Position numbers and translations under genes: made by a program
Source: Ascarosepion bandense
Taxonomy: Eukaryota > Mollusca > Cephalopoda > Sepiida > Sepiidae
DNA length: 64,000 nt
NCBI GenBank assembly: GCA_037127315.1
Contig: JBBBDQ010001188.1
Span: 1,396,001-1,460,000, forward strand
Reading direction: 5' to 3'
The notes under the pieces: generated by a model
What the model saw: only the letters and a program-made list of their open reading frames with translations
Told to the model about the DNA's origin: nothing
The model's database searches: none
Shown: in pieces, positions 33,430 to 45,800 of the stretch
Layout: each line of letters starts with the position of its first letter
Numbering within the stretch: position 1 is the first letter of the stretch

Positions 33430-34925
33430 AGAGGTTAAAAGTTTAGCATAGTTTAAACCGGCTCCTGAGTCGACATTTAAAAATTATTTCCTTCCTCAGA
33501 TTCAGCAGATCCAATTGGTTCTTGGTGTTTAACAATAGTTATCCTTTCATCCAGGCATAAGTGACAGCAATCTTTGAAGTTGGTGGGTATTTTGGATTTT
33601 TTAATGATATTCCATTTGATTATGCGTGTTAGATTATTGTCTTTCAATGACCAGAGATATTTTGATAGAGCTGTCTGGTTTCTTAATTCAGGTTTGGAAA
33701 AGGTGTGCGTGTGATTATACAACCGTTGCTTCCAGGCACCTGCAGAAATACCAATGTAGTATTTTTTAAGTTTGTATTTTCTTTTGTGTATATCATGGCT
33801 TGATATACTACCCCTTCTCTCATACGCTCTCTACCCATAGGACACTCATATTTTATTCTGCAATTGCATTTAGGTGTATTACTGTTATGACCAGCTGCAT
33901 TCCTTATGTCTGGAAAATTTCTGTCAACTTTAGGGTTGCCTTGGTTGGGAGTTGCAGCACTAAGACTGGCTCGACTAGGAGTTGTTTCTCTGGAGCTGGC
34001 TTGATCAGTGGTAGTAGGTTTAGGATTAATTTTGGTTTTTATGTCTAGATCAAGTTCTTCTATTGTGGTAACTGATTATACTTTCTATATTTTTAGTGCA
34101 CGAATAGCTAACTTTTAGAGTTTTCCTGTTCTATGAAGGGGACTAGAACTGCTAAAATGCTTATCTACGAGTTTTTAAAAATATTTGCCGATATTAATAT
34201 TACATAATTTGCAAAATGGAGGGTTGAACTAAATTGCTTTCTTTCTTCTGTTGGTCTTATTGGTACTACTATGTTTCAAGGATTAGTCATAATAAAGCGG
34301 CTTTTTATATCCTCGCTCATGTAAAGCCTCGTCATGTGTTTTTCTGTGTGTGTCAAAAATTTTTTGGTTAGAAGATAGTCTGTTGATTCTAGTATAAACG
34401 CAGTTAGGAATTTGTCTCAGTACATGTGTGGGGTGGTTGGAATTGATATTGATGTATAAAGGCGTTTGGTTAGGTTTTTAGTAGGTTTTTAAGTTGTTAC
34501 TAGAGAGGTCGAAAGTGATGTTTAGAAAATTAACTGTTTTACGGTTGGTCTGGATATCTAATTTAAAACCTAGGTAGTTAAAGGCGTTAGTTAATTGTTT
34601 TTGTTTTTGTAGCACTATTGGACCAGTGCTATTTTTAATAATTGATAATCAGTCATCTCTGTAAAACCCGACTAGTTCTAGGTCCCAAAATCTACCTATA
34701 TTTAATATATATATAAGCCTACCAGATCTGGGAGCTGGGCAGAGTCAAAAGCATCCATAGGAACGTCAAAATTCGGGCGTCCCTTTTTTATCCAAATCGA
34801 AGTATTATGGACCAGAATATTTTTCCTACAGGCCACTATAATGTTTACTTGGTCCTCAGTGATGGTAACGAAATTTTTAGCAAAATTGCATCTATATATA
34901 TATATATATATAACCAGTGTATTCA
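33430..34925 (-). pseudogene. Penelope-like retroelement, family A (RT end and GIY-YIG)
   Basis: Minus strand begins near 34926 with HNTSIWIKKGRPNFDVPMDA FDSAQLPDLVGLYIY, a conserved Penelope reverse transcriptase block. After stops it continues LDIQTNRKTVNFLN, the primer-grip side of the fold. Near 33900-33780 it gives CNCRIKYECPMGRERMREGV VYQAMIYTKEN, then KKYYIGISAGAWKQRLYNH and HTFSKPELRNQTALSKYLWS LKDNN, a well-preserved GIY-YIG domain with its zinc-linker Cys residues and final CCHLC. The RT core motif (YxDD) lies beyond the 5' truncation. Interrupted by stops, so inactive. Confidence 0.8.
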
Positions 34926-34997
34926 ACGTGATATGACAGTAATATATATATATATATATATATATATTACTGTCATATCACGTTGAATACACTGGTT
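34912..34997. repeat. perfect 86-bp palindrome with 5S arms
   Basis: Left arm AACCAGTGTATTCAACGTGA TATGACAGTAATATATAT and its exact reverse complement meet at a (TA)n centre. The arm sequence is the first ~30 bases of the adjacent 5S-derived SINE head. Confidence 0.9.
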
Positions 34998-35240
34998 CCC
35001 GCTCGATCACCGAAGTTGAGCCTAGTCACAACTTGTATGGGTGATCTCTTGGGAATACCAGGTGGTGTAAGCGTTTATGGACGGATGTGCGTTGTGGTGC
35101 GGTGGATGTCGGTTTGGAAAGGGAAATCGGTGAACCGATTTCCAATTCCAGTCGGACCCTCTGCATTCACTTGCGCACTGGTACCCTTGGGAAAGGTATT
35201 AATCCATCCATTCTCTCAAGTTATGGGTTAAATAACTGAG
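34971..35240 (+). mobile_element. composite 5S-tRNA SINE
   Basis: 5S part at 34971-35072 (CGATCACCGAAGTTGAGCCT, GGGAATACCAGGTGGTGTAA; about 10 bases missing around AGCAACGTC). The tRNA-like body follows with GTGCGTTGTGGTGCGGTGGA, a mutated B box and GGGAAAGGTATTAATCCATC. Confidence 0.8.
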
Positions 35241-35306
35241 GTCTGCTGTTCATGCAATCTGTGGAAAACTTATGTACCGATTTTTTGTTATCAGTAGTTC
35301 AGTATA

Positions 35307-35342
<36 letters not shown>

Positions 35343-35609
35343 AAGAGAGAGAGAAAGAAAGAGAGAGCGAGAGAGATATAGAGAGAATAATTAAGGTATC
35401 TACTACAATTAAGCAACGAAAATTTCATATCAGCCAATATTTGATATACCATCAGGCAATCACTGTATTTTCTAGATAGTATCTCGAAGCATAGAGATTT
35501 CCATGTCGCAATGTAAAATTGACATAACTATATAATTATATTATATTATATTAAGCTCTATAATACTCATTATATTGAGAACTGTTTATAATAAAATAAA
35601 TGCCAGAGC

Positions 35610-37530
35610 ACTCAACTCAATATATATTTTCTAAACATATGCTATTAAATATAAGAGACAATGAATGTCTATTATGTTTAATCATGAGCCGTTCTAAACG
35701 TCGTATTTTTGCTTTAATTTCTGTTGAAAATAAAGACAAAAATTCTCCAACATTTGGATAATTATTTATTGGTTTTCTTCTAAGCTTTCGGCTCACATGA
35801 GCCATCTTCAGAGAGGTTGTTTAAACTGAAATATTATAAAATCCACCATCACCGACGATTTTAATTTGTGTTGACATAAAACTCCGCTTGGCAACGGCAA
35901 TAGTTACCAAAAATAATAAACGCAGTTTTTAAGTTTGCGATGCGGTTTTATGACGTCACATAGCGCGAAATGACAACAAAACCGTGTAGTCAAATGCAAT
36001 GTAATATGTTATTTCCTGTTTTAAAGTTGATTTTATTGAGTGTTGTTTGTTTTGATTTGATGTACATGGCCTCCAATATCTGCAGGTTCCTCTTACAGTG
36101 TGTATGAGTTAGGATCACCGTATTGTTGACCAAAATCTGTCTGATATTACCTACATGTTTATGTTTTTCAGAGAAATGTTGTTTAATAGTACTCTGATCA
36201 GAAAGATGACATGTAAGTCTACGAGAGAGCGTGGTTGTAATAAAACCAATATATGTACTAGGTTTTTGATTAGTATCAGAGATGCAATCTCTGAATGGGC
36301 ATGTAAATTGGTACACTACATTGTTTTTTTGTAGAGAATTTAGTTTAGTGCTTGTTGGGTTATATGAGGTCAGTTGTTTAACTTTTTATAATATATAATG
36401 AGTTTAATTTGATTATTACTTTCCAATGGTTTAAAATTTCTACGTATTATGTTTTTGAGAGTTTTTTCATCTTGTTTATAATTATTATGTATTTGGTTGC
36501 AATATTATAAGTTAATAGTGTTATATTTATTTTGATGTAAACCATTATTATTAATATTATCATTATTGTTAGAGCTATTGTAAATTTTGTTGAGATACAT
36601 TTTATTTTGTTGATCAATAACGGAGTTAGGAAATCCATTATTGACTAGTGTTTGCTTAATGTTGTGTAATTCTTTATAAAATATAGATTTGGAAGAAGAT
36701 ATCATATGTGTGCGTTGAGGTAAGTTTTTTTATAACAGCTAACTTGTATCGTTGGGGGCATTCACTATTATAATTAAGAAGACACGAATTTATGCTAGTT
36801 GGTTTCCTATATAGAGAAGTAGTAAATTTATGTGTGCTAGAATCAATGAATATATCAAGGAATGGGAGTTTGTAATTAATATTAAGTTCTAATGTAAATT
36901 TGAGGACGGAGTGACTTTCAAATTTGTTTTTAAGATATTTAATTTGATCAATATTATTAGCTAAAACAAATATGTTATCTATATATCTTACATATATAGA
37001 GGATTTATTGTTGTCATTAATTATTTTATTTTCTAGATTTGCCACATAATAATTAGAAAAGAGGGGACCTTAAGGAGATCCCATCGCAATACCATCTATT
37101 TGTGTATAAATATTGCCTAAGGGATTGTGAAAGGGTACTTGTGTGGGGCATGCCAATAATAGTTTTGTTTAATATAGTGGGTTTAATATTGATTGATGGG
37201 AGAGTAGCATGGTTGTATACATCACGGATAATGGTGTCAATTGTTTCCTGGACGGGAACATTTGTGAATAAGTTTTGGACATCCAAAGATGCAATTATTT
37301 GATACTTAGGTTTAACGGAATGGAGAATCTGTAAAAATTCGTCCGTGGAATTAATACTATATTTACCAGGAAGATAGGTAGTAATTAGTTTGTTAAGTGT
37401 TTTGGAAAGGTTATATATTGGTGTGGGTATTTGAGAAATGATAGGTCGGAGGGGATGATCTTTTTTATGGAATTTTACATTTCCATAAATGTAGCCGGGC
37501 TGATAGTCACCTATAATATTTTGAAGTTTT
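35610..37530 (-). pseudogene. Penelope-like retroelement, family B (RT and GIY-YIG)
   Basis: From the right on the minus strand: MDVQNLFTNVPVQETIDTII (37286), an RT motif-A segment in which D-V-x-N-L-F-T-N-V-P is retained. Next, a frame break, then YVRYIDNIFVLANNIDQIKY (36985-36926), the motif C position with Y-I-D-N in place of Y-x-D-D, and KLPFLDIFIDSSTHKFTTSL YRKPT. The GIY-YIG-like end is MYQFTCPFRDCISD then YIGFITTTLSRRLTCHLSD (36316-36200). The 3' segment 36010-35630 is the family-1 terminal repeat also found at 2395. It differs clearly from family A next door. Confidence 0.82.
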
Positions 37531-37745
37531 ATAATATTTCAGTTTAAACAACCTCTCTGAAGATGGCTCATGTGAGCTGAAAGCTTAGAAGAAAACCAAT
37601 AAATAATTATCCAAATGTTGGAGAATTTTTTTCTTTATTTTCAACTGAAATTAAAGCAAAAATACGACGTTTAGAACGGCTCATGATTAAACATAATAGA
37701 CATTCATTTTCTCTTATATTTAATAGCATATGTTTAGAAAATTAC
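37531..37745 (+). mobile_element. inverted terminal repeat of the family B Penelope element
   Basis: The plus-strand sequence TATTTCAGTTTAAACAACCT through AAACATAATAGACATTCATT is the reverse complement of 35635-35850, so the element at 35610-37530 is bracketed by inverted copies. Confidence 0.75.
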
Positions 37746-37954
37746 TTGCTGCCTCGATATACTATATATATATAAGTCATCGGAAGACAGTCTTGTTTCG
37801 CTGTATCACAGCTCATCTGTACGCTTAGACATCCGATTGCTTCTAACCAGGATGGAAATCTGACCGATTTGACATCAGTCGGTGCTCGGTAGAGGAAAGC
37901 GGCCCTTAGCAAGTTATATACAATGTAAAGACACGGCAGTATATATAAAGTGCC

Positions 37955-38115
37955 ATACATATTACACGCTTTGGTGATCATGTCTCTTTTGAGTCATGAG
38001 TCTGGGTAGAAGATTTTCCCGTATTAGGCTGCCAGAATTCATCTGGAATTTGAACTCGTCTCTACGATTTCTTGTTCTGAGCCGATATACACTGCACTAC
38101 AGCACCCATATATAT
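37955..38115 (-). mobile_element. tRNA-SINE with internal deletion
   Basis: AAGTGCCATACATATTACAC, then TTTTCCCGTATTAGGCTGCC joined directly to AGAATTCATCTGGAATTTGA and CACTGCACTACAGC. The middle of the element is missing. Confidence 0.7.
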
Positions 38116-38309
38116 TGTGTTCAATTTTAATGATGTTTAAGGACCAAATTGCTGTATTTTTTTAGTAGTTTGCAGATGGAAAGCCATTTTAGGTAAATAT
38201 ATTTTTGTCGTGAAGTTCTCAATATCAAGATAAGGATAAAGCAGAAATTGAAGAAGCTTGCGATTAGCTGAAAAGTTTTATTATAGAGTTGCTGATCAGT
38301 CTAAACGAA

Positions 38310-38403
38310 GTCATTCGTTGTCGAGAGGGATAAGACGCGCTATATCACATGGTGGCTTCCCCTATGTGGATAGGGGTCGCAGGTTCGAATCCTGCCGAAT
38401 GAC
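38310..38403 (+). tRNA. tRNA-Ser/Leu-like gene (type II, long variable arm), possibly pseudo
   Basis: An acceptor stem GTCATTCG (38310-38317) pairs perfectly with CGAATGAC (38396-38403). A perfect T arm GCAGG-TTCGAAT-CCTGC includes the B box GGTTCGAATCC. The D arm is GTC..GAC with GG in the loop. The variable arm is long: CCCCTAT / ATAGGGG around GTGG. Numbering from the D arm puts an anticodon stem CGCTA/TGGTG (with two G-T pairs) around loop TATCACA, giving anticodon TCA. Position 33 is A instead of the near-universal T, which argues for a pseudogene or a mis-set loop. A TTTT terminator follows within 10 bp. The T arm is typical of tRNA-Ser. Confidence 0.6.
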
Positions 38404-38411
38404 ACACATTT

Positions 38412-39780
38412 TCGTAACCAAAAGTTATCGTAAATAATCAAGCAGGTAGAAATAAATATATAATAATGTTTGATTAAAAACAGAATATCTACTTAAATAC
38501 GAGTATCGATCAAAAAATAATGTTCAAACATTTTTAAAATCTTTATGCATTATTATGATTTTAAAATATTTTTAAAATCTTTTAAAGAACTTTTATCCTT
38601 GTTTTAATTAAGAATTGATGATGATATTGCCTATCAAAAAATAACAAATTAAATAAAAAAAATTCAGCCATTATATTTTTAAAATAAATAAAAGAAAATT
38701 TGTGTGTAAATAAATATGTTCATTTAAGTATGATGTTCTATAGGGGTCGTAACAAGTTTTCATAGGTGTCGTATTTAGTTTAGAAGTTAACAAATGTTTT
38801 GGATTATTCCCCTTAGATGGAAAACGACAGAAAGCGCACTTTGATTCAGATTCAAGTCTCTTCATGACATTTATATAATCCAACAGCCTGTTTTGCAAGT
38901 CATTCCTTAAACATTTTAAGCAACTTTTACATTTTAATTCCTAATTTTCTAATTTTGTTAAAAAAAAATAATTTGTGGAGGTACCTCAAAATAATATGAA
39001 AAATAGATATTAAAAATAGAAATTTAATAAATGCCATAAGATTTCATAAATTATTGATTTACATCTGCCGTTATTTTCCATCTGTTATTAAATTGTAAAT
39101 ATTTTAAAAGAAATTTTTGTATTATATTAATTTTTATTTTCCATCAAACATCTTCAAACATAAGCGTACAAAGCTAAAGTAACTAAAATTCCATAGAATA
39201 TTGGATAAGTGCTGTAAACTGTGTTAAAGTTTCAATTTTAACATAGTTAAAGATTAAAAAAAAGATTTGTATGAATAAGATTTATACCAAATTCGTCTCC
39301 CATCCTTTAGGCCGGATATTGTAATCCATCAGTTGTTGGCTGATGATAAGGTGCTGATTAGGTGTAGACAGCTGTGATAACAAAGCTACCGTAATTGAGA
39401 AATGCTTTTTGAAACATTTGTCAAGCAGTAAGCAAGTAATTCTTGTTTCACGTAAACTAAAAGTAAGTTTAAATTCGGTAATTTGAAGAAAATAATGTGT
39501 CAGCGAGGTGTAGTATATTTTTGTAAGATTTTTTAAAACTAAGATTCGATAAAAAATGGCGGAAAATTTGAAATTTTTAAAACATCTTTATTTAAATTTA
39601 GAAAATTTTAGATTCCGATCGATATAATTTCGTTTTAACATACACCAAGGTATTTTGCTTGCTGGAATTACTAAATTTAATCCCTTTGCTTTCAATTAAA
39701 GCTAATTTTAAAGCTTGAAGATAAATTATTTATTTTTAAAACTTAAATTTAAATTTAGGCATAGAAAAATGAGTGGAGTT
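38412..39780. other. unannotated AT-rich sequence
   Basis: No gene, element end or tandem repeat recognised. Confidence 0.4.
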
Positions 39781-39782
39781 AC

Positions 39783-39783
<1 letters not shown>

Positions 39784-39830
<47 letters not shown>

Positions 39831-39835
39831 GTACC

Positions 39836-39870
<35 letters not shown>
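39784..39870. repeat. (TA)n tracts
   Basis: Two long TA runs separated by CGTACCTTCA. Confidence 0.95.
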
Positions 39871-39873
<3 letters not shown>

Positions 39874-40073
39874 AATGTATATAGCTGACTTTCTTTTATT
39901 TTATGGCAAATAGATTTGGTGTTTTTATTTCTCGATGTGGCGTTTCTTTTCCATTATTTTACTTCGTGAATGACTGCAAGACTCTTCCCATTATCCGCTG
40001 TCCAGCAATGGAGAATCTCCGTGGAGCAATAATTGTTGCCCGTCCGTGTTTCAAGATTGGATTATGACCATGC

Positions 40074-40076
<3 letters not shown>

Positions 40077-40126
<50 letters not shown>

Positions 40127-40135
40127 GTATATATG

Positions 40136-40182
<47 letters not shown>

Positions 40183-40195
40183 ATATGTATGTATG

Positions 40196-40228
<33 letters not shown>

Positions 40229-40230
40229 TG
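40077..40230. repeat. (TA)n, (GT)n and (GATA)n compound microsatellite
   Basis: TA runs, then GTGTGTGTGTG, then seven to eight GATA repeats ending at 40228. Confidence 0.95.
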
Positions 40231-41005
40231 TAATTTTGTAAATTCGAATTGCAAAAAAATTAAATAAATAAAACCTGCTGTTAAAAATTAGTTTAACTAT
40301 TTAGGTAGTGTGTGGCCTCACAATGGACTTTACTCAAAATAATTCTCTTATATTTAATTAATTACAGTATCTTATTGATAACTTATACTCCAACATAATT
40401 TTAAAACGTACAAATTATTTTATTAAAATAAATGACCCCAACTATACTTGTTTTTCATACTGCAATATAACTAAGTTTACCATAATTATTTAATCCTAAA
40501 TTCTAGCCTAAAAATTCCAACTCATGAGGTAGTAGTTAAAAAGAATTTAATTTTCAATAAAAAAAAACTAAGATACAACAATCTGTTAAAAATTCTTCTC
40601 TACCCATTTAAAAATCCTATCGTATCTTTTACAGACAAAAGACATCCTGCTTCCTTTCAAGACCGAAATGTTAAAACTCCATGGTTATCTAATTCTCATT
40701 TTTGACTGAACAATAATGATACACCTAAAGCATTTTCTCTAACTACCGATCCCTAATTTTCTAAATAACCATGAATTAATCTTCTATTTGCAAAATAAAT
40801 CATTTTTATCAATTTATTTTAACATATCACCTGAAGAAGAACAGTGTTGTTCTGAAACATGAACATTTTTGTGTAGTAATATAAGGCTTTTATAAACCAT
40901 CGTAATAACTAAATTACAATATTAAGCTCTACTTTGTATCGAGAACTTTTTATAAAAGTAAATATTTGAACAGTGGGTTTTAATCTACGTGTTCTTTCGC
41001 TTTCT

Positions 41006-41052
<47 letters not shown>

Positions 41053-41860
41053 AATTCAGATACTTCAATCCAAGGGAAAAAAGCAGGAAGTTATATGTGT
41101 GTGTATGTGTATGTATATATGTATGTGTGTGTGTATGTGTATGTATATATGTATTCTTATTCGTAGAATTGTGTGTGTATATATATGTATGTATATGTGT
41201 ACTTCTATAGGTATGTATATAATAATTGTAATTAATTTTTTTTTTTTACCTAGTGTTGTCTTTATTTAGTTTAATTTCAAATGACCTAATTTTTTTAAAA
41301 ATAATTTTATTTTAAATCCTATATCTTTTTATTCCCTTTTATTAATAATTATGCCTTTTTAAGTAAAGGCCTTTTTCTAATACTTCAACGTTTTGGGGAA
41401 ATTAGGTTTTTGAATTTGTCCAGCGTCTGTAATATTTAAAAAAAATTTTTTTTTTAGTTTCTTTCTTTTTCCCTCCCTTCCTTCTTTTATCTCTCTTACC
41501 ACCTTTTTTCCGTGTTGCTTAAACTTACGTCGATTTAACACGGCTGTCTGTTAATTTTTAGTTACATTCTCACTTTTTTTTGCGAACCCAGACAACGTCA
41601 ATTTTTTTTCTTTTCTTATTTATTTGATTTTATTCTATCTTTTTCTTTTTCTTTTTCGTTTTCTTTTTCTTTCCCTTTATTTTTATTTTTATTTTATTTT
41701 ATTATTTATTTTTTAATTTCTTTGCAATCTATTTAAAAAGGAAAAGTAGACTAATTTTTCTCCAGTTTCTGAAAGGTTTTTTCTGTTGCTGAGGTGATGT
41801 GTCGTCCCCCGTGGGGATCTTCATATCGAAATGGCCATTCAACATCTTTGAATTAATCCT

Positions 41861-41912
<52 letters not shown>

Positions 41913-42060
41913 CAGCTGTTTCATAAGCAACGATCAAAAACAACAAAATAATTATTCAAATATGGTACAAAGATTCACATTTAAATATTGGATCATTTTA
42001 AATATTGACCAAATCAATATTAATAGGATCTGGTTTTGGAGATTTTAATTATATACACTT
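40231..42060. other. AT-rich sequence with a (TA)n tract at 41011-41050
   Basis: A CCTGAAGAAGAACAGTGTTG TTCTGAAACATGAA segment at 40828-40862 resembles Penelope-type terminal segments. GT/TA-rich sequence lies at 41095-41220. Another (TA)n is at 41867-41911. No gene. Confidence 0.45.
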
Positions 42061-42081
42061 CCATTTTTGGATTTAAAACAC

Positions 42082-42089
42082 ACACACAT

Positions 42090-42155
<66 letters not shown>
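42082..42155. repeat. (CA)n microsatellite
   Basis: About 28 CA repeats followed by a short TA run. Confidence 0.95.
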
Positions 42156-42241
42156 TGTTTATCACATCAATTGTTATAGGAATACTTACTGTTATGTTGC
42201 TGTTGTTCATATCAGAACCATTTCCTTTTTTTTTCTTTTTT

Positions 42242-42580
42242 TTTTTTAATCATTTCACCCCGAGCAAGGCGGAAACGCCACTGATGTGCAGGTGGCTACA
42301 TAAATGTAAAAAGATTAATTAGAAAAGAGTGAGGAGTACAAACTATTTAGAAAGGAACAATAGAAAGCTGAGAAAGCAGGTGCGATGACAGATACATAGG
42401 TGCAGAGAAAGGGAAGGTTATACAGGGGAGGGGAGAGAGCTAGAGGCCAGTGGTTAGTAGATGAGTATTGACTTTGCATTTAAGTTTCTGGAGGTTGTAG
42501 CCGTCAGGAAAGCAAGAATACGGGAGCGAGTTCCACAGGCGGGAAGTGCGAGAGAAGAAGCTGCAGGAGTAGAATTAAGA
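42242..42580 (-). mobile_element. Jockey/CR1-like LINE tail, second subfamily
   Basis: Plus strand starts with a T run and ATCATTTCACCCCGAGCAAG GCGGAAACGCCACTGATGTG, the reverse complement of the end at 12594, and continues to the SRTSRLWNSLP region (GAGTTCCACAGGCGGGAAGT). Confidence 0.8.
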
Positions 42581-42654
42581 GAGAGAAACCATTTTCAGTA
42601 CAGCAAACCATGTGAATAATGTGTTATAAGATATTGTTCTATCTGTCTGTATGG

Positions 42655-42870
42655 GGTATTACAACTATTTACATTATTTACTTTGTTCGGACAGTTGTCC
42701 TCATTTTTACTAGCAAATTCATGACGTTTCGGCTGTTGTTCGCTCTTGTCTTATTGTGTTTTCTACATAGAATTAATACAATTTACACGCGTGGATTAAA
42801 TAAAGGAATCGGTCCCATATTTCAACGTATATCACTTGAAGAAGGCCGGAGCGTTTAATGGTTGAAATGT
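42655..42870 (+). mobile_element. Penelope-like terminal segment, family 3
   Basis: ACATTATTTACTTTGTTCGG ACAGTTGTCCTCATTTTTAC then ATGACGTTTCGGCTGTTGTT matches 11496-11575 in order. It ends just before the exon-unit array. Confidence 0.45.
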
Positions 42871-42880
42871 GAATAAAGAT

Positions 42881-45800
42881 CATCTATAGATAATGTGTTG
42901 AAAGATGTAGATATGAAATGTTGATCAGATTCGAAATAGATTTACTCACCCTGAAGCGTCCGTTCTTCTCATGAAAGTACCTCATGTAATCATGCATGAT
43001 TTCATAGAAGCAGTCATTATTTACAAATCACTCGACACTCGTCTTAGCTAATGTGTTTTAGTCTTAATGAACATTATACTATAGCCTCATTGCTTATACA
43101 TTTCTATAGATAGTGTGTTGAAAGATGTCGATATGAAATGTTGAGCAGATTGGAAATAATTTACTCTCTCTGAAGCGTCCGTTTTTCCATTGGAAGTACC
43201 TCATGTAATCGTGCATGATTTCATAGAAGCAGTCATAATTTACAAATCACTCGACACTCGTCTTGGCTAATGTGTTTTAGTCTTAATGAACATTATACTA
43301 TAGCCTCATTGCTTATACATTTCTATAGATAGTGTGTTGAAAGATGTCGATATGAAATGTTGATCAGATTCGAAATAGATTTACTCACCCTGAAGCGTCC
43401 GTTCTTCCAGTGGAAGTACCTCATGTAATCGTACATGATTTCATAGAAGCAGTCATTATTTACAAAGCACTCGACACTCGTCTTAGCTAATGTGTTTTAG
43501 TCTTAATGAACATTATACTATAGCCTCATTGCTTATACATTTCTATAGATAGTGTGTTGAAAGATGTCGATATGAAATGTTGATCAGATTCGAAATAGAT
43601 TTACTCACCCTGAAGCGTCCGTTCGTCCAGTGGAAGTACCTCATGTAATCGTGCATGATTTCATAGAAGCAGTCATTATTAACAAAGCACTCGACACTCG
43701 TCTTAGCTAATGTGTTTTAGTCTTAATGAACATTATACTATAGCCTCATTGCTTATACATTTCTATAGATAGTGTGTTGAAAGATGTCGATATGAAATGT
43801 TGAGCAGATTGGAAATAATTTACTCTCTCTGAAGCGTCCGTTTTTCCATTGGAAGTACCTCATGTAATCGTGCATGATTTCATAGAAGCAGTCATAATTT
43901 ACAAATCACTCGACACTCGTCTTGGCTAATGTGTTTTAGTCTTAATGAACATTATACTATAGCCTCATTGCTTATACATTTCTATAGATAGTGTGTTGAA
44001 AGATGTCGATATGAAATGTTGATCAGATTCGAAATAGATTTACTCACCCTGAAGCGTCCGTTCTTCCAGTGGAAGTACCTCATGTAATCGTACATGATTT
44101 CATAGAAGCAGTCATTATTTACAAAGCACTCGACACTCGTCTTAGCTAATGTGTTTTAGTCTTAATGAACATTATACTATAGCCTCATTGCTTATACATT
44201 TCTATAGATAGTGTGTTGAAAGATGTCGATATGAAATGTTGATCAGATTCGAAATAGATTTACTCACCCTGAAGCGTCCGTTCGTCCAGTGGAAGTACCT
44301 CATGTAATCGTGCATGATTTCATAGAAGCAGTCATTATTAACAAAGCACTCGACACTCGTCTTAGCTAATGTGTTTTAGTCTTAATGAACATTATACTAT
44401 AGCCTCATTGCTTATACATTTCTATAGATAGTGTGTTGAAAGATGTCGATATGAAATGTTGAGCAGATTGGAAATAATTTACTCTCTCTGAAGCGTCCGT
44501 TTTTCCATTGGAAGTACCTCATGTAATCGTGCATGATTTCATAGAAGCAGTCATAATTTACAAATCACTCGACACTCGTCTTGGCTAATGTGTTTTAGTC
44601 TTAATGAACATTATACTATAGCCTCATTGCTTATACATTTCTATAGATAGTGTGTTGAAAGATGTCGATATGAAATGTTGATCAGATTCGAAATAGATTT
44701 ACTCACCCTGAAGCGTCCGTTCTTCCAGTGGAAGTACCTCATGTAATCGTACATGATTTCATAGAAGCAGTCATTATTTACAAAGCACTCGACACTCGTC
44801 TTAGCTAATGTGTTTTAGTCTTAATGAACATTATACTATAGCCTCATTGCTTATACATTTCTATAGATAGTGTGTTGAAAGATGTCGATATGAAATGTTG
44901 ATCAGATTCGAAATAGATTTACTCACCCTGAAGCGTCCGTTCGTCCAGTGGAAGTACCTCATGTAATCGTGCATGATTTCATAGAAGCAGTCATTATTAA
45001 CAAAGCACTCGACACTCGTCTTAGCTAATGTGTTTTAGTCTTAATGAACATTATACTATAGCCTCATTGCTTATACATTTCTATAGATAGTGTGTTGAAA
45101 GATGTCGATATGAAATGTTGAGCAGATTGGAAATAATTTACTCTCTCTGAAGCGTCCGTTTTTCCATTGGCAGTACCTCATGTAATCGTGCATGATTTCA
45201 TAGAAGCAGTCATAATTTACAAATCACTCGACACTCGTCTTGGCTAATGTGTTTTAGTCTTAATGAACATTATACTATAGCCTCATTGCTTATACATTTC
45301 TATAGATAGTGTGTTGAAAGATGTCGATATGAAATGTTGATCAGATTCGAAATAGATTTACTCACCCTGAAGCGTCCGTTCTTCCACTGGAAGTACCTCA
45401 TGTAATCGTACATGATTTCATAGAAGCAGTCATTATTTACAAAGCACTCGACACTCGTCTTAGCTAATGTGTTTTAGTCTTAATGAACATTATACTATAG
45501 CCTCATTGCTTATACATTTCTATAGATAGTGTGTTGAAAGATGTCGATATGAAATGTTGATCAGATTCGAAATAGATTTACTCACCCTGAAGCGTCCGTT
45601 CGTCCAGTGGAAGTACCTCATGTAATCGTGCATGATTTCATAGAAGCAGTCATTATTAACAAAGCACTCGACACTCGTCTTAGCTAATGTGTTTTAGTCT
45701 TAATGAACATTATACTATAGCCTCATTGCTTATACATTTCTATAGATAGTGTGTTGAATGATGTAGATATGAAATGTTGATCAGATTCGAAATAATTGAC

